Of a stretch of DNA of 64,000 nt, positions 23,458 to 37,534 are shown one piece after another. Source of the DNA: Frigoribacterium faeni (GTDB lineage: Bacteria > Actinomycetota > Actinomycetes > Actinomycetales > Microbacteriaceae); assembly GCF_007988805.1 (NCBI RefSeq), contig NZ_BJUV01000006.1:1-64000 (forward strand), in the 5' to 3' direction. The position numbers and the translations under genes were made by a program. Below the pieces are notes generated by a model. That model was given only the letters and a program-made list of their open reading frames with translations, was not told where the DNA came from and ran no database searches. Every line of letters starts with the position of its first letter. Positions within the stretch are counted from its first letter, which is position 1.

Positions 23458-26052
23458 ATGAAGCGAGCTGCGAATGAATCCATGGTGCTCATGAGGCGCC
23501 GCCGTCACGAGGAGGGCATCGGCGGCTCGGGTCCAAGGGGCGAGGCCTTCGCCCTTCCCGAACTGGACTGGTCCTCATGGACGCTTCAGGCAGATGAGGA
23601 ATGGGTCAGGCTCACTGATGGCGGTTCCCTTCCTGACCAGGGGTGGAAGATCCACTGCTCGTCAGAGCAATCTGCCGCGCAAGCGGTCCTGGACACCGTC
23701 TCGCGCTTCTGCCACGAGCGATCGGCGACGTTCAAGTACGTCCCAACAGTCGGACGTCTCGCATGGCGGAATTCGAAGCAGGCGCCGGCGGAGGCCGCTG
23801 CCAAGTTCATCACCCTCTACCCTCGACCCGAACAGCTCGAGGAGTGGCTGGTGGAGCTGCACCAGCAGATCGGCGATGTCGCCGCACCCTCCATTCTCGG
23901 CGACCTCCGATGGAGAGGCGGGCCGCTTCATGTTCGCTACGGAGGTTTCCGGCTGCGAAAGGTTCTGGGCTCCGACGGTCGTCTGGTGCCTGCCATCTTG
24001 GGGCCAGAGAGCCGCCTCGTGCCCGATGTGCGAGGCACCGCATTTCATCCACCTGCCTGGGTCGAGCTGCCATCGTTCCTCGTGGTCCAGCGAGACGAAT
24101 CCCGGGCTGCCGACCCAGAGGGTCTCGCCGACTACGACTTCGAGTCCGCGATCGCCATGACCGCTGCGGGCGGGACATACCGCGCCGTTCGGCGCGTGGA
24201 TGGTGTCCGTGTGATCATCAAAGAGGCGCGCCCATTCATCGGTGTGGCCTCAGGTGAGGCGACGGCGCGCCTGTCTCACGAGAGTCGTATCCTCGAGCAG
24301 CTGATCGACGTCGAAGGGGCTGTGACGAAGGTCGCGTCGTTCACGGCTGGTGGTCACGCTTTTCTCGTACTCCGAGCCGTCGAGGGTGACACTCTCAACA
24401 GGGTCCTCTATTCGCAGAACCCCCTGATCTCGGCCGATTCCAGTGTCGCCGAACGCGTCGCTTACCGGGATCGCGTACTGGCCCTCATGCGACGAGTCTC
24501 CCGAATCGTCCATCGGCTGCATGCCCAGGGTCTGGTCCATGGGGACCTGCACCCCGGAAACGTGATCGTCGGTGGCGGTGACCGCCCTGTGATCATAGAT
24601 TTCGAAGCCGCGTCGGACTCCCGCGATGTGATCTCCGAGGCCGCCGTCATCGGGGTCCATGGCTACGCAGCCCCCGCTACGATCCGAGGTGCGAAGCGTG
24701 ATGAGTACGCTCTCGCCGCCATGACGCTCAACGCCTTCGTCCCGCTGTCCTTCCTTCACGACCTCGACCCTGGCCTCTTGGGGGTTCATCTCGCTGCGGC
24801 ACGTGAAGCATTCCGGCTCGACGATGGTCTCTGCGCGTCGCTTCATGCCGCGCTGGATGTCTGGCACGCCCGCTCGATCGAAAACGCGGACGATCTGGAC
24901 CCAGGGCCCGCGGACTCGAATCGAGCCGCACGGCCTTACGAGATCGACGACCTCACCCTTCGTGTTCGAGAGTGCCTGTCGGCGTGCATCGACGGGTCCG
25001 CGGCGAGCGCCGAGGCCGTCCGGCCGGCGGGTGCTGTCTGGCTGATGCACGCCGACGGAGCCCCATGGCTCGATGAGATATCAGCGTTACAGGCAACCGG
25101 TGGTCTCAGTCGAGACGAGCGACTCCTTCTCATGAGCAGTGCGGGTCGGCTCAAGAGCAGTGCAGCCCGACCTTCCCTCACGTTCGGGCTGCCAGGAGGT
25201 CTGGCGAGTCACGTCGAGCTGCTCGCCGGTCAGAAGTCGCCCGGGGTGGAAGCCCTTGTGTCCAGGCTCAGGGATTCGCTCGCCGAGACCGATGATTTCG
25301 GGCTTCGGGATGGCCTCGCCGGCATCGGGCTCTCTCTCCTAGCGCATGAGGTTCGAAGCTCCTCCCCTTCGACCGTCGGAGCTGTCGACGAGATCTCTCG
25401 TCGACTCTCGAATGAAGTCGTCTCAGGGGACACGTGGCTACCCGGACTTCTCGACGGGCTCGCCGGCATCGCTGTGTTCCACGTCGCCTACGCCCGAGAA
25501 CGAGGATGCGCGGCGTCGCTTGCGCAGGCTCGCGCGCTACTGGTTCAGGCACTCGGTCGGTGCGCGTCCACACCAGACGGGCGTCTCGAGGTACGAGACG
25601 GTTCGCGCACACTGCCGACCCTCGCCGATGGCTCAGCGGGGCTGGGATTGGCCATACTCCTCTACCTTGCCGAAGTCGACGATTCCGAACTCGAACGAGC
25701 CCTGCCAGGCATCGAGCGTGCTTGCAGTGCCGAGCTCGTCATCCACGCGGGACTCTTCGACGGCAGAGCGGGAATGATGCTGTTCCTCGTCGAACTCGCC
25801 AGGTCGGGACGTGGGTCGGCGGAAATCTCTCAGATCGTCTTGCGCCACGCCCAGCGTCTCCTATGGAGTGCTGTCCGGACACCTGAGGGGATCACATTTC
25901 CCGCGCGAGATCTCGAGAGGACCTCGACGGGTCTGGCGCATGGTGCTGCTGGAGTCCTCATCGGTCTCGACGCCGCGAGCAGATTACTGAGGGGCGGCGA
26001 CGCTCTCGCCTCGCTACCCGACTACCTCTCCCTCTGCGCAGGCGGACGATGA
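23458..26052 (+). CDS. lanKC: Class III lanthipeptide synthetase LanKC
   Basis: LanKC enzymes phosphorylate Ser/Thr of the precursor, eliminate phosphate to give dehydroalanine, and close the ring. The 864-residue protein has an N-terminal lyase-like region (FKYVPTVGRLAWRNSKQAP near 91 and GPLHVRYGGFR), then a kinase domain with a VIIKE lysine near 255, a catalytic HGDLHPGN loop near 361 and a DFE motif near 381. A LanC-like cyclase domain lies from about 560 to the end. The cyclase motifs read LADGSAGLG and LAHGAAGVL and lack the Cys ligands for zinc, which defines class III rather than class IV. It overlaps the transporter ATPase gene by ATGA. Base composition is less GC-rich than its neighbours. 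Confidence 0.93.
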   Translation: MKRAANESMVLMRRRRHEEGIGGSGPRGEAFALPELDWSSWTLQADEEWVRLTDGGSLPDQGWKIHCSSEQSAAQAVLDTVSRFCHERSATFKYVPTVGRLAWRNSKQAPAEAAAKFITLYPRPEQLEEWLVELHQQIGDVAAPSILGDLRWRGGPLHVRYGGFRLRKVLGSDGRLVPAILGPESRLVPDVRGTAFHPPAWVELPSFLVVQRDESRAADPEGLADYDFESAIAMTAAGGTYRAVRRVDGVRVIIKEARPFIGVASGEATARLSHESRILEQLIDVEGAVTKVASFTAGGHAFLVLRAVEGDTLNRVLYSQNPLISADSSVAERVAYRDRVLALMRRVSRIVHRLHAQGLVHGDLHPGNVIVGGGDRPVIIDFEAASDSRDVISEAAVIGVHGYAAPATIRGAKRDEYALAAMTLNAFVPLSFLHDLDPGLLGVHLAAAREAFRLDDGLCASLHAALDVWHARSIENADDLDPGPADSNRAARPYEIDDLTLRVRECLSACIDGSAASAEAVRPAGAVWLMHADGAPWLDEISALQATGGLSRDERLLLMSSAGRLKSSAARPSLTFGLPGGLASHVELLAGQKSPGVEALVSRLRDSLAETDDFGLRDGLAGIGLSLLAHEVRSSSPSTVGAVDEISRRLSNEVVSGDTWLPGLLDGLAGIAVFHVAYARERGCAASLAQARALLVQALGRCASTPDGRLEVRDGSRTLPTLADGSAGLGLAILLYLAEVDDSELERALPGIERACSAELVIHAGLFDGRAGMMLFLVELARSGRGSAEISQIVLRHAQRLLWSAVRTPEGITFPARDLERTSTGLAHGAAGVLIGLDAASRLLRGGDALASLPDYLSLCAGGR

Positions 26053-26759
26053 TCGCGGCGTCGCTGACCGAGGTGGGTCTGACCACGGTCGATGCGCGAG
26101 GCGAGCGCAGACGGGTCCTGAGCGGCATCTCTCTGCACGTCTCCGTGGGTGAAGTGGTCGCGGTGGTCGGCCCGTCTGGAGCGGGCAAGTCCTCGGTGCT
26201 GTCCTGCCTCGCCGGCCTCGACCAGTGCTCAGAGGGTCGGGTCGAGATCGTCGGGGTCGACCCCTGGACGCTGAACGCCTCAGAGCGCGCCGACCTCCGA
26301 GTCGGCAACGTCGCGCTGCTTCTCCAGGGTGATGACCTCTTACCCTCGCTCACCGTCAAAGAGAACGTCGAGCTGATCCATCGTCTCCGCCGGGAGCGGC
26401 CACCAGCATCGGTGATCGACGGCGCTCTCGATGACATGGGTCTGCTCCCTCGGTCGCAGGCGTTGCCAGAGGGTCTCTCCGGAGGGGAGCGACGCCGTGT
26501 CGCTCTGGCTCGAGTCGCCGTACAACCTCCCCGGCTCACCCTGCTCGACGAGCCGACCGACGGGCTCGATCACCGCTCTGCCAGTCGGGTCGTCGACATG
26601 ATCATGCGTCGTGCGCATGCCGGTGCTGGCGTGGTCGTCGTGACTCACGATCATGCCGTCGCGAGTCGGGCCGATCGGGTCGTCTTCCTCGCCGGGGGAC
26701 TCGTCCGGCGCGAACTCGTCAACCCATCGCCCACCGAGCTCGAGGCGCTGTTCTCGTGA
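26049..26759 (+). CDS. ABC transporter ATPase, lanthipeptide export or immunity
   Basis: The 236-residue protein is a MacB/LolD-type ATPase. It has Walker A GPSGAGKSS near residue 41, the signature LSGGERRRVALAR near 143, Walker B LTLLDEPTDG and the His switch VVTHDH. It overlaps lanKC upstream and the permease downstream, so it is part of the same operon. By analogy with other lanthipeptide loci it should power export of the peptide or self-protection; which of the two cannot be told from sequence. Confidence 0.9.
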   Translation: MIAASLTEVGLTTVDARGERRRVLSGISLHVSVGEVVAVVGPSGAGKSSVLSCLAGLDQCSEGRVEIVGVDPWTLNASERADLRVGNVALLLQGDDLLPSLTVKENVELIHRLRRERPPASVIDGALDDMGLLPRSQALPEGLSGGERRRVALARVAVQPPRLTLLDEPTDGLDHRSASRVVDMIMRRAHAGAGVVVVTHDHAVASRADRVVFLAGGLVRRELVNPSPTELEALFS

Positions 26760-28231
26760 GTCGACACGACGTCGCGGTCTGGCTCGCCTGGGGGTCGGCG
26801 CGAGACGATCCCCGCGGAATCCTGGCCATCGCTGTGACCAGCGCGGCGGCCACGGTGGCACTCACGCTGGTGCTGACCGCTACCTTCCTCGCCTCCGAGG
26901 CGCTGGCACTGTCGGCTTCGCAGCGCTCCCAGGGCGACTTCGGTCCGGTGGTCTCCATGACGGCGCTGGTGGCGACCGTCGCGGTGATCCGCGTGCAGGC
27001 GCTCATCCGCCGGGATGCGGAGCGCGACGGCGCCATCCTCCTGGCGGCAGGTCTCAGGCCCGCGAGCCTCGTCCGGATCGCCCACGTCACGACAGTCGCC
27101 GGTTCCCTGATCGGCGCCGTCTGCGCTGTTCCAGTCGTCGCCGTCCTGGCGTGGGCGGTCCTGCCACTCTACGTCGGAGCACTCGTGGCTCAGTGGGGAC
27201 TGGTCCTGAGCGTCGCACTCGCCTGGTCCTGCAGCGCCATCCTCGTCACAGCCGTGGGCTCCCTCGCCGCAGGCCGGGTCGCCTCCGTGGCCGCGGTCCG
27301 TCTGCCCGCTCGAGTCCTCCGGGGCGACGATGCCGATCGCGCCGAGGCCGCACCGTCCCGTGGCTGGCGTGTCACGGCCGTCCTCGCGATCTGGGTGGTC
27401 TTCGTCCTGCCCGTCGTGGGGGCCGTGGTCCTCTGGGATGCTCTGCTCACTCTGTCGAGCGCCCGATTCGATCTCTTCGACGCCACGGACCTCCAGGCCT
27501 TCGAGATGTTCACGCCGGCGCTCCGCGTCATAGCCCTCCACTCGACGATGGTGCTCGGCGCGATCACCAGTCTCGTCCTCGTCTTCCCTCTGTTCGGCCC
27601 TCGTCTCCTGCGCCGGTGGACACACGCGGTCCCCGTCGGTCGCGGTCTCGTCTGGAGGCTCGTCCGCGCTCGGACCGGGCTGTCCACCGTCGCCAGCATG
27701 TCGGCAGCGACCATGGCAGGACTCGTGATCGGTCTCGTCGCGGCCCAGCAGTCCACGCTCGAACTGGGGTCCATGATCGGTGCCGTGCCCGGCGGTTCGT
27801 CAGCCGCCGCCTGGAGCGACATGGCGCTGGCGCTCGGCCCGGCGGCTGCCGTGGCGTTGACTGGCGCATCGGCAGCCCGGTCGCTGTCCGGTCCCCGCCG
27901 GGATCCCGACTGGGTGATCCTGGCAGCCCACGGCGCCCCGCCGTCCCTCGGGCGCGTGGTGACTCTCGTCGAAGCGGTCGTGATCGTCGTCACCGCCGCG
28001 GTTCCCGTCCTTATCGCCGTGAGCATGTCGACCGCCCTGACGTTCGCGATCGCGACCGCGGACGGGACCGCTGTTGCACCTCATCCGCCGAACCCGACAC
28101 CCGTCTTGGCCGCTGCGTCCCTCGCGGTGATCGCTCTGACCGGTGGTGCGGCTCTGAGTCGGCTCGCAGCTACCGCGCCCCGAACACGCTCCGCGAGGGC
28201 TCGGGCGACGGCACGGCGGTGGCGTCGGTGA
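26756..28231 (+). CDS. FtsX-like ABC transporter permease of the lanthipeptide locus
   Basis: This 491-residue polytopic protein contains two FtsX-like halves with about eight transmembrane segments and a cytoplasmic RRDAERDGAILLAAGLRPAS coupling region, repeated in degenerate form as DPDWVILAAHGAPPS in the second half. It lacks the large extracytoplasmic domain of MacB. The GTG overlaps the ATPase stop. Its last 62 bp overlap the 3' end of the convergent spermidine-synthase-like gene, which may mark the edge of an insertion. Confidence 0.85.
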   Translation: MSRHDVAVWLAWGSARDDPRGILAIAVTSAAATVALTLVLTATFLASEALALSASQRSQGDFGPVVSMTALVATVAVIRVQALIRRDAERDGAILLAAGLRPASLVRIAHVTTVAGSLIGAVCAVPVVAVLAWAVLPLYVGALVAQWGLVLSVALAWSCSAILVTAVGSLAAGRVASVAAVRLPARVLRGDDADRAEAAPSRGWRVTAVLAIWVVFVLPVVGAVVLWDALLTLSSARFDLFDATDLQAFEMFTPALRVIALHSTMVLGAITSLVLVFPLFGPRLLRRWTHAVPVGRGLVWRLVRARTGLSTVASMSAATMAGLVIGLVAAQQSTLELGSMIGAVPGGSSAAAWSDMALALGPAAAVALTGASAARSLSGPRRDPDWVILAAHGAPPSLGRVVTLVEAVVIVVTAAVPVLIAVSMSTALTFAIATADGTAVAPHPPNPTPVLAAASLAVIALTGGAALSRLAATAPRTRSARARATARRWRR

Positions 28232-29027
28232 CGACCGGCGCCCCGGCGATGAAGTCGCGCAGCTCACGGCCGTGCACGACCTTGGCCGGCAGCGGGTCCG
28301 ACGAGTAGAGCCGTGGCATGCGGTCGGTGGGCAGCGGTGACGGCGAGCCGATCAGCACGACGTTGCCGAACCTCCTGCCCTTCAGCGTGGCGGGGTCCGC
28401 GACGGCCGCGACGTGCTCGAAGACCGTCGCCAGGGTCGACGCCTGCCCCCGGGCGAAGGCCAGGCCGGCGCCGTCTGCGGAGTTGACGATGAGCATCCCG
28501 GTCGGCGACAGGAACTCCGCCGCGGCCGAGTAGAACTCGAGCGAGGTGACGTGCGCGGGGATCTGCGACCCGCCGAACACGTCGACCACGAGCAGATCCA
28601 CCGTGCCCCGCAGTCCGGCCGGCAGCTTCACCATGACCTCCCGGGCGTCGCCGTACCGGACCCGGATGGAGGCGCCCCGCGGGAAGGGCAGCCGCTCCCG
28701 TACCAGCGCCACGAGATCAGCCTCGAGCTCGATCACCTGCTGACGCGATCCGGGCCGGGTGGCCTCGACGTACCGGGGAAGCGTCAGGGCGCCGGCGCCG
28801 AGGTGCAGCGCCGTCACGGGGCCCTCGGGGAGCAGATCGATGGCGTGGCCGATGCGGTGCACGTACTCGAAGGCGAGGTGGGTCGGGTCGTCGAGGTCGA
28901 CGTGCGACTGCGGCGTCCCGTCGACGATCAGCGTGTAGGCGCCGGGGCGGTGGCGGTCCTCGTCGATGCGCGCGAGACCGGCGCCGATCGAGATCTCGGC
29001 GGGGGGTTCGTCGTGCTGTGCGGCCAT
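28170..29027 (-). CDS. Spermidine synthase-like protein
   Basis: The 285-residue protein has the Rossmann fold of the spermidine/spermine synthase superfamily: motif I reads [15 protein letters not shown], followed by an acidic [10 protein letters not shown] strand and [10 protein letters not shown]. The usual GGGxG of true SpeE is modified and there is no clear N-terminal polyamine domain, so the substrate is unknown. Such speE-like genes of unproven function are common in actinobacteria. The ATG at 29027 was chosen because a strong promoter lies about 20 bp upstream of it. The last 62 bp overlap the lanthipeptide permease gene on the other strand. Confidence 0.8.
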   Translation of the reverse strand: MAAQHDEPPAEISIGAGLARIDEDRHRPGAYTLIVDGTPQSHVDLDDPTHLAFEYVHRIGHAIDLLPEGPVTALHLGAGALTLPRYVEATRPGSRQQVIELEADLVALVRERLPFPRGASIRVRYGDAREVMVKLPAGLRGTVDLLVVDVFGGSQIPAHVTSLEFYSAAAEFLSPTGMLIVNSADGAGLAFARGQASTLATVFEHVAAVADPATLKGRRFGNVVLIGSPSPLPTDRMPRLYSSDPLPAKVVHGRELRDFIAGAPVVTDATAVPSPEPSRSVFGAR

Positions 29028-29046
29028 GGGGTCAACCCTGGCACGG

Positions 29047-29075
29047 GTTATACCGAATCCGGCACAGAAGGTCAA
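29047..29075 (-). promoter_or_regulatory. Promoter of the spermidine synthase-like gene
   Basis: On the minus strand TTGACC (plus-strand 29070-29075) and TATAAC (29047-29052) are 17 bp apart, close to the housekeeping consensus. The expected transcript leader is only about 13 nt and contains AGGG as a possible ribosome binding site. Confidence 0.65.
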
Positions 29076-29084
29076 CGACAGGGC

Positions 29085-29113
29085 TTGCCAGGCGTGTCCC
29101 GGCTGCATAGTAT
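29085..29113 (+). promoter_or_regulatory. Promoter of rpoBC
   Basis: TTGCCA (29085-29090) and TAGTAT (29108-29113) are 17 bp apart. The -35 lies only 10 bp from the divergent promoter. The rpoB leader would be about 200 nt; it contains a perfect ACTGTC-C-GACAGT inverted repeat at 29276-29288, shortly before the ribosome binding site. No other feature was seen in 29114-29321. Confidence 0.55.
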
Positions 29114-29321
29114 TGACCTTTGCGCTCCCCGTGCGTCCTGTCGTCATATTGCGGTCGACGACGCACCTCCGAGACCAGGCCCCCGAATATCGCGGCGGGG
29201 GTGTGCTCGGCCTCGACCATCGGCTCCACGTCGATGTCCGACGGCTACCGGGAGGGCCGTTCAACCACTCACCATACTGTCCGACAGTGATGACCCGACG
29301 GGGTCCACGGAGGTAACTTCC

Positions 29322-32300
29322 TTGGCTGCTGCGAACACCGCATCCACCAACTCACCCAAGAACGGCCGAGGCGCATCGCGACTCTCGTTCGCCAAGATCA
29401 CCGACACGCTGACGGTCCCCGACCTTCTGGCGCTGCAGACCGAGAGCTTCGACTGGCTCGTCGGCAACGACGTCTGGAAGGACCGCCTGGCCGAGGCGAC
29501 CGAGCAGGGTCGCACCGACCTCGCCCTCCACTCCGGCCTGGAGGAGATCTTCGAGGAGATCTCCCCGATCGAAGACCTCGGCGAGACGATGCAGCTGTCG
29601 TTCACGGCTCCCGAGCTCGAAGAGCCCAAGTACTCGATCGACGAGTGCAAGGAGCGCGGCAAGACCTACGCCGCGCCGCTCTACGTGAACGCCGAGTTCA
29701 TGAACCACCTCACCGGTGAGATCAAGACCCAGACGGTCTTCATGGGCGACTTCCCCCTCATGACCGAGCGCGGCACCTTCATCATCAACGGCACCGAGCG
29801 CGTCGTCGTGTCGCAGCTCGTCCGCAGCCCGGGCGTGTACTTCGAGCGCGCCTCCGACAAGACCTCCGACAAGGACATCTACTCGGCTCGCGTCATCCCG
29901 AGCCGCGGTGCCTGGCTCGAGTTCGAGATCGACAAGCGCGACCAGGTCGGCGTCCGCATCGACCGCAAGCGCAAGCAGAGCGTCACCGTGTTCCTCAAGG
30001 CCCTCGGCCTGACGAGCGAGGAGATCACCGAGAAGTTCAAGGGCTTCGCGTCGATCGAGGCGACCCTGGAGAAGGACGCCATCCTCACCAAGGAGGAGGC
30101 GCTCAAGGACATCTACCGCAAGCTCCGTCCGGGCGAGCAGGTCGCCGCCGAGGCCGCGCGCGCGCTCCTCGACAACTTCTACTTCAACCCGAAGCGCTAC
30201 GACCTGGCGAAGGTGGGTCGTTACAAGATCAACCGCAAGCTCGGCATCGACGCGCCCCTCGGCGACTCGGTCCTGACCGTCGACGACATCGTCGCGACGA
30301 TCAAGTACCTCGTCTCGCTGCACGCCGAGCAGAAGACGATCGACGGCACGCGCGACGGCCAGGCCGTCGAGCTCCGCCTCGACGTCGACGACATCGACCA
30401 CTTCGGCAACCGTCGCATCCGTGCGGTCGGCGAGCTGATCCAGAACCAGGTCCGCACCGGTCTGTCGCGCATGGAGCGCGTCGTCCGCGAGCGCATGACC
30501 ACGCAGGACATCGAGGCGATCACGCCGCAGACCCTGATCAACGTGCGCCCCGTCGTCGCCGCGATCAAGGAGTTCTTCGGAACCTCGCAGCTCTCGCAGT
30601 TCATGGACCAGAACAACCCGCTGTCGGGTCTGACGCACAAGCGTCGTCTCTCCGCGCTGGGCCCCGGTGGTCTGTCGCGTGAGCGTGCCGGCGTCGAGGT
30701 CCGCGACGTCCACCCCTCGCACTACGGCCGCATGTGCCCGATCGAGACCCCTGAAGGCCCGAACATCGGTCTGATCGGCTCGCTCGCGTCCTTCGCGCGC
30801 ATCAACTCGTTCGGGTTCATCGAGACCCCGTACCGTCGCGTCGTCAAGGGCAACGTCTCCACGACCATCGACTACCTCACCGCCTCCGAAGAAGACGAGT
30901 TCGTCGTCGCGCAGGCCAACGCCCCCCTCGACGACAAGTTCGACTTCGTCGACGACAAGGTGCTGGTCCGCAAGAAGGGCGGAGAGGTCGAGCTCGTCGG
31001 CAAGGACGAGGTCGACTACATGGACGTCTCGCCGCGCCAGATGGTGTCGGTCGCCACGTCGCTCATCCCGTTCCTCGAGCACGACGACGCGAACCGCGCC
31101 CTCATGGGTGCGAACATGCAGCGTCAGGCCGTGCCGCTGGTCCGCAGCGAGAGCCCGCTGGTCGGCACCGGCATGGAGGGCTACACCGCGATCGACGCCG
31201 GTGACGTCGTCACCGCCGACGCCGCCGGCGTGGTCACCGAGGTCTCGGCCGACGTCGTGGTCGTGCAGCTCGACGAGGGCGGAACGCAGGAGTACTACCT
31301 CCGCAAGTTCGACCGCTCGAACCAGGGCGCCAGCTACAACCACCGTGTGATCGTCGACGCCGGTCAGCGCATCGAGGTCGGCGAGGTCATCGCCGACGGA
31401 CCCGCGACCGAGAACGGCGAGCTCGCGCTCGGGAAGAACCTGCTCGTCGCGTTCATGCCGTGGGAGGGCTACAACTACGAGGACGCGATGATCCTGTCGC
31501 AGAACCTCATCAAGGACGACACGCTCTCGTCGATCCACATCGAAGAGTACGAAGTCGACGCCCGCGACACGAAGCTCGGTAAAGAGGAGATCACCCGTGA
31601 CCTCCCCAACGTGAGCCCCGACCTGCTGGCCGACCTCGACGAGCGCGGAATCATCCGCATCGGCGCCGAGGTCCGTCCCGGCGACATCCTGGTCGGCAAG
31701 GTCACGCCCAAGGGCGAGACCGAGCTCAGCGCCGAGGAGCGCCTGCTGCGCGCCATCTTCAACGAGAAGAGCCGCGAGGTCCGCGACACGTCCCTCAAGG
31801 TGCCTCACGGCGAGCAGGGAACCGTCATCGGCGTCAAGGTGTTCGACTCGCAGGACGGCGACGACGAGCTCGGCTCCGGCGTCAACCAGCGCGTCGTGGT
31901 GTTCATCGCGCAGAAGCGCAAGATCACCGCGGGCGACAAGCTCGCCGGCCGTCACGGCAACAAGGGCGTCATCTCGACGATCCTCCCCGTGGAGGACATG
32001 CCCTTCCTCGCGGACGGCACGCCGGTCGACATCATCCTCAACCCGCTGGGCGTGCCCGGTCGAATGAACTTCGGCCAGGTGCTCGAGATCCACCTCGGAT
32101 GGATCGCCGCGCAGGGCTGGAACGTCGAGGGCATCCAGGAGTGGGCCAAGAACCTGCCCCCGGAGGCGCTCAGCGCCGCTCCCGGCACGAAGGTCGCCAC
32201 CCCGGTGTTCGACGGCGCCGCCGAGCGCGAGATCGAGGGTCTGCTCGACTCGACCCTCCCGACCCGTGACGGGGAGCGCCTCATCGGCTCGTCCGGCAAG

Positions 32301-32813
32301 GCGCGCCTGTTCGACGGTCGTTCGGGTGAGCCGTTCCCGAACCCGATCTCGGTCGGCTACATGTACATCCTGAAGCTGCACCACCTCGTCGACGACAAGA
32401 TCCACGCTCGTTCGACGGGTCCGTACTCGATGATCACGCAGCAGCCGCTGGGTGGTAAGGCGCAGTTCGGTGGCCAGCGCTTCGGTGAGATGGAGGTCTG
32501 GGCCCTCGAGGCCTACGGCGCCGCGTACGCGCTGCAGGAGCTCCTGACCATCAAGTCCGACGACATCCTCGGCCGCGTCAAGGTCTACGAGGCGATCGTC
32601 AAGGGTGAGAACATCCAGGAGCCCGGCATCCCCGAGAGCTTCAAGGTGCTCATCAAGGAGATGCAGTCGCTCTGCCTGAACGTCGAGGTCCTCTCGGCCG
32701 ACGGACAGACGGTCAGCCTCCGCGACACGGACGACGAGGTCTTCCGTGCCGCCGAAGAGCTCGGCATCAACATCTCCTCCCGCTTCGAGTCGTCGAACGT
32801 CGACGAGATCTAA
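29322..32813 (+). CDS. rpoB: DNA-directed RNA polymerase subunit beta
   Basis: RpoB forms half of the RNA polymerase active centre. The 1163-residue protein has all the expected landmarks, including the rifampicin-binding segment [20 protein letters not shown] and [11 protein letters not shown], which carries the wild-type residues associated with rifampicin sensitivity. The start is the TTG at 29322, supported by a GGAGG ribosome binding site 8-9 nt upstream. rpoC follows after 46 bp. Confidence 0.98.
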   Translation: MAAANTASTNSPKNGRGASRLSFAKITDTLTVPDLLALQTESFDWLVGNDVWKDRLAEATEQGRTDLALHSGLEEIFEEISPIEDLGETMQLSFTAPELEEPKYSIDECKERGKTYAAPLYVNAEFMNHLTGEIKTQTVFMGDFPLMTERGTFIINGTERVVVSQLVRSPGVYFERASDKTSDKDIYSARVIPSRGAWLEFEIDKRDQVGVRIDRKRKQSVTVFLKALGLTSEEITEKFKGFASIEATLEKDAILTKEEALKDIYRKLRPGEQVAAEAARALLDNFYFNPKRYDLAKVGRYKINRKLGIDAPLGDSVLTVDDIVATIKYLVSLHAEQKTIDGTRDGQAVELRLDVDDIDHFGNRRIRAVGELIQNQVRTGLSRMERVVRERMTTQDIEAITPQTLINVRPVVAAIKEFFGTSQLSQFMDQNNPLSGLTHKRRLSALGPGGLSRERAGVEVRDVHPSHYGRMCPIETPEGPNIGLIGSLASFARINSFGFIETPYRRVVKGNVSTTIDYLTASEEDEFVVAQANAPLDDKFDFVDDKVLVRKKGGEVELVGKDEVDYMDVSPRQMVSVATSLIPFLEHDDANRALMGANMQRQAVPLVRSESPLVGTGMEGYTAIDAGDVVTADAAGVVTEVSADVVVVQLDEGGTQEYYLRKFDRSNQGASYNHRVIVDAGQRIEVGEVIADGPATENGELALGKNLLVAFMPWEGYNYEDAMILSQNLIKDDTLSSIHIEEYEVDARDTKLGKEEITRDLPNVSPDLLADLDERGIIRIGAEVRPGDILVGKVTPKGETELSAEERLLRAIFNEKSREVRDTSLKVPHGEQGTVIGVKVFDSQDGDDELGSGVNQRVVVFIAQKRKITAGDKLAGRHGNKGVISTILPVEDMPFLADGTPVDIILNPLGVPGRMNFGQVLEIHLGWIAAQGWNVEGIQEWAKNLPPEALSAAPGTKVATPVFDGAAEREIEGLLDSTLPTRDGERLIGSSGKARLFDGRSGEPFPNPISVGYMYILKLHHLVDDKIHARSTGPYSMITQQPLGGKAQFGGQRFGEMEVWALEAYGAAYALQELLTIKSDDILGRVKVYEAIVKGENIQEPGIPESFKVLIKEMQSLCLNVEVLSADGQTVSLRDTDDEVFRAAEELGINISSRFESSNVDEI

Positions 32814-32859
32814 GCCCTCCCCAGACGACGTCGACACTTTTTTCACAAAGGGATAAACA

Positions 32860-36741
<3,882 letters not shown>

Positions 36742-36746
36742 TCCGC

Positions 36747-36783
36747 GGAGGCGCGGTGAGGGTCCATCCCGCACCGCGCCTCC
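36747..36783 (+). terminator. First rpoC terminator hairpin
   Basis: GGAGGCGCGGTG (36747-36758) pairs with 36772-36783 around a 13-nt loop; perfect 12-bp stem five bases after the rpoC stop codon. Part of a tandem terminator. Confidence 0.75.
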
Positions 36784-36787
36784 CGAT

Positions 36788-36838
36788 CGACGAAGGGCCC
36801 CCGCCCACGCCTCGCGCGTGGGCGGGGGCCCTTCGTCG
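36788..36838 (+). terminator. Second rpoC terminator hairpin
   Basis: A perfect 23-bp stem (36788-36810 with 36816-36838) closes a 5-nt loop, the strongest hairpin in the window. It lies between the first rpoC hairpin and the promoter of the next gene. Confidence 0.85.
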
Positions 36839-36883
36839 TACCCGGCCGTCGGACCCGCCCGCCCGGCGGCTAGGGTCGAGGGC

Positions 36884-37423
36884 GTGCGCTACGAACGTCC
36901 GCTCTCCGACACGGTCCACCTGAGGGAGGCGCGGGTCGACGACGCCGCGCCCCTCGCCTCCGCCTACACGCGCAACCGCGAGCACCTCGCACCGTGGGAC
37001 CCGGAGCGCCCGCCGTCCTTCTTCAGCGAGCACGGTCAGCGGACCCTCCTCACCGCCCGTCTGGCGAACGCGGCGGCGGGGGAGGGGCAGCCGTTCCACC
37101 TGGTCGAGGGCGACGAGATCGTCGGCGGCATCTCGCTGAACCAGATCGTCCGCGGACCCGCCCAACGCGCGACGGTCGGCTACTGGGTCGACCACGAGCA
37201 CGTCGGCCGTGGACTCGCCTCGGCGGCGGTCGCGGCGGTCGCCGACTTCGCCGCGGAGACCCTCCGCCTGCACCGCCTCGAGGCGGGGGCCCTCCCGCGC
37301 AACGCCGCCTCACGGGCCGTGCTGAGCCGCTCGGGCTTCGTCGAGTACGGCTACGCCGCGAGCTATCTGCGCATCGCCGGCAGGTGGGAGGACCACGTGC
37401 TGTACCACCGCCTCCTCGGCTGA
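36884..37423 (+). CDS. GNAT family N-acetyltransferase, RimJ/RimL type
   Basis: The 179-residue protein has the RimJ/RimL-type GNAT layout: an N-terminal HLREARVDDAAPLASAY segment, the acetyl-CoA binding region VGYWVDHEHVGRGLASAAV (motif A), and NAASRAVLSRSGF near the end. Members acetylate protein N-termini or small amines; the substrate here is unknown. The GTG at 36884 was chosen because a TAGGGT -10 element (36871-36876) lies 7 bp before it, suggesting a leaderless transcript; a longer frame upstream would run into the terminator. Confidence 0.85.
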   Translation: MRYERPLSDTVHLREARVDDAAPLASAYTRNREHLAPWDPERPPSFFSEHGQRTLLTARLANAAAGEGQPFHLVEGDEIVGGISLNQIVRGPAQRATVGYWVDHEHVGRGLASAAVAAVADFAAETLRLHRLEAGALPRNAASRAVLSRSGFVEYGYAASYLRIAGRWEDHVLYHRLLG

Positions 37424-37492
37424 TCCGGGCGCCTCGGTCGACCCCCGATCTGGGGTGGTCGCGCATGGTGTCGGACGGGTAGGGGCGGGCCG

Positions 37493-37498
37493 TATGAT
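37493..37498 (+). promoter_or_regulatory. Candidate -10 element of the CBU_0592-type gene
   Basis: TATGAT lies about 37 bp before the GTG of the next gene, which also has an AGGAGG ribosome binding site. A weak -35 (GTCGGA, 37470-37475) is 17 bp upstream. Confidence 0.4.
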
Positions 37499-37534
37499 CG
37501 ATCGTCCGCTGCGCGATCATCAGGAGGAAACGGC

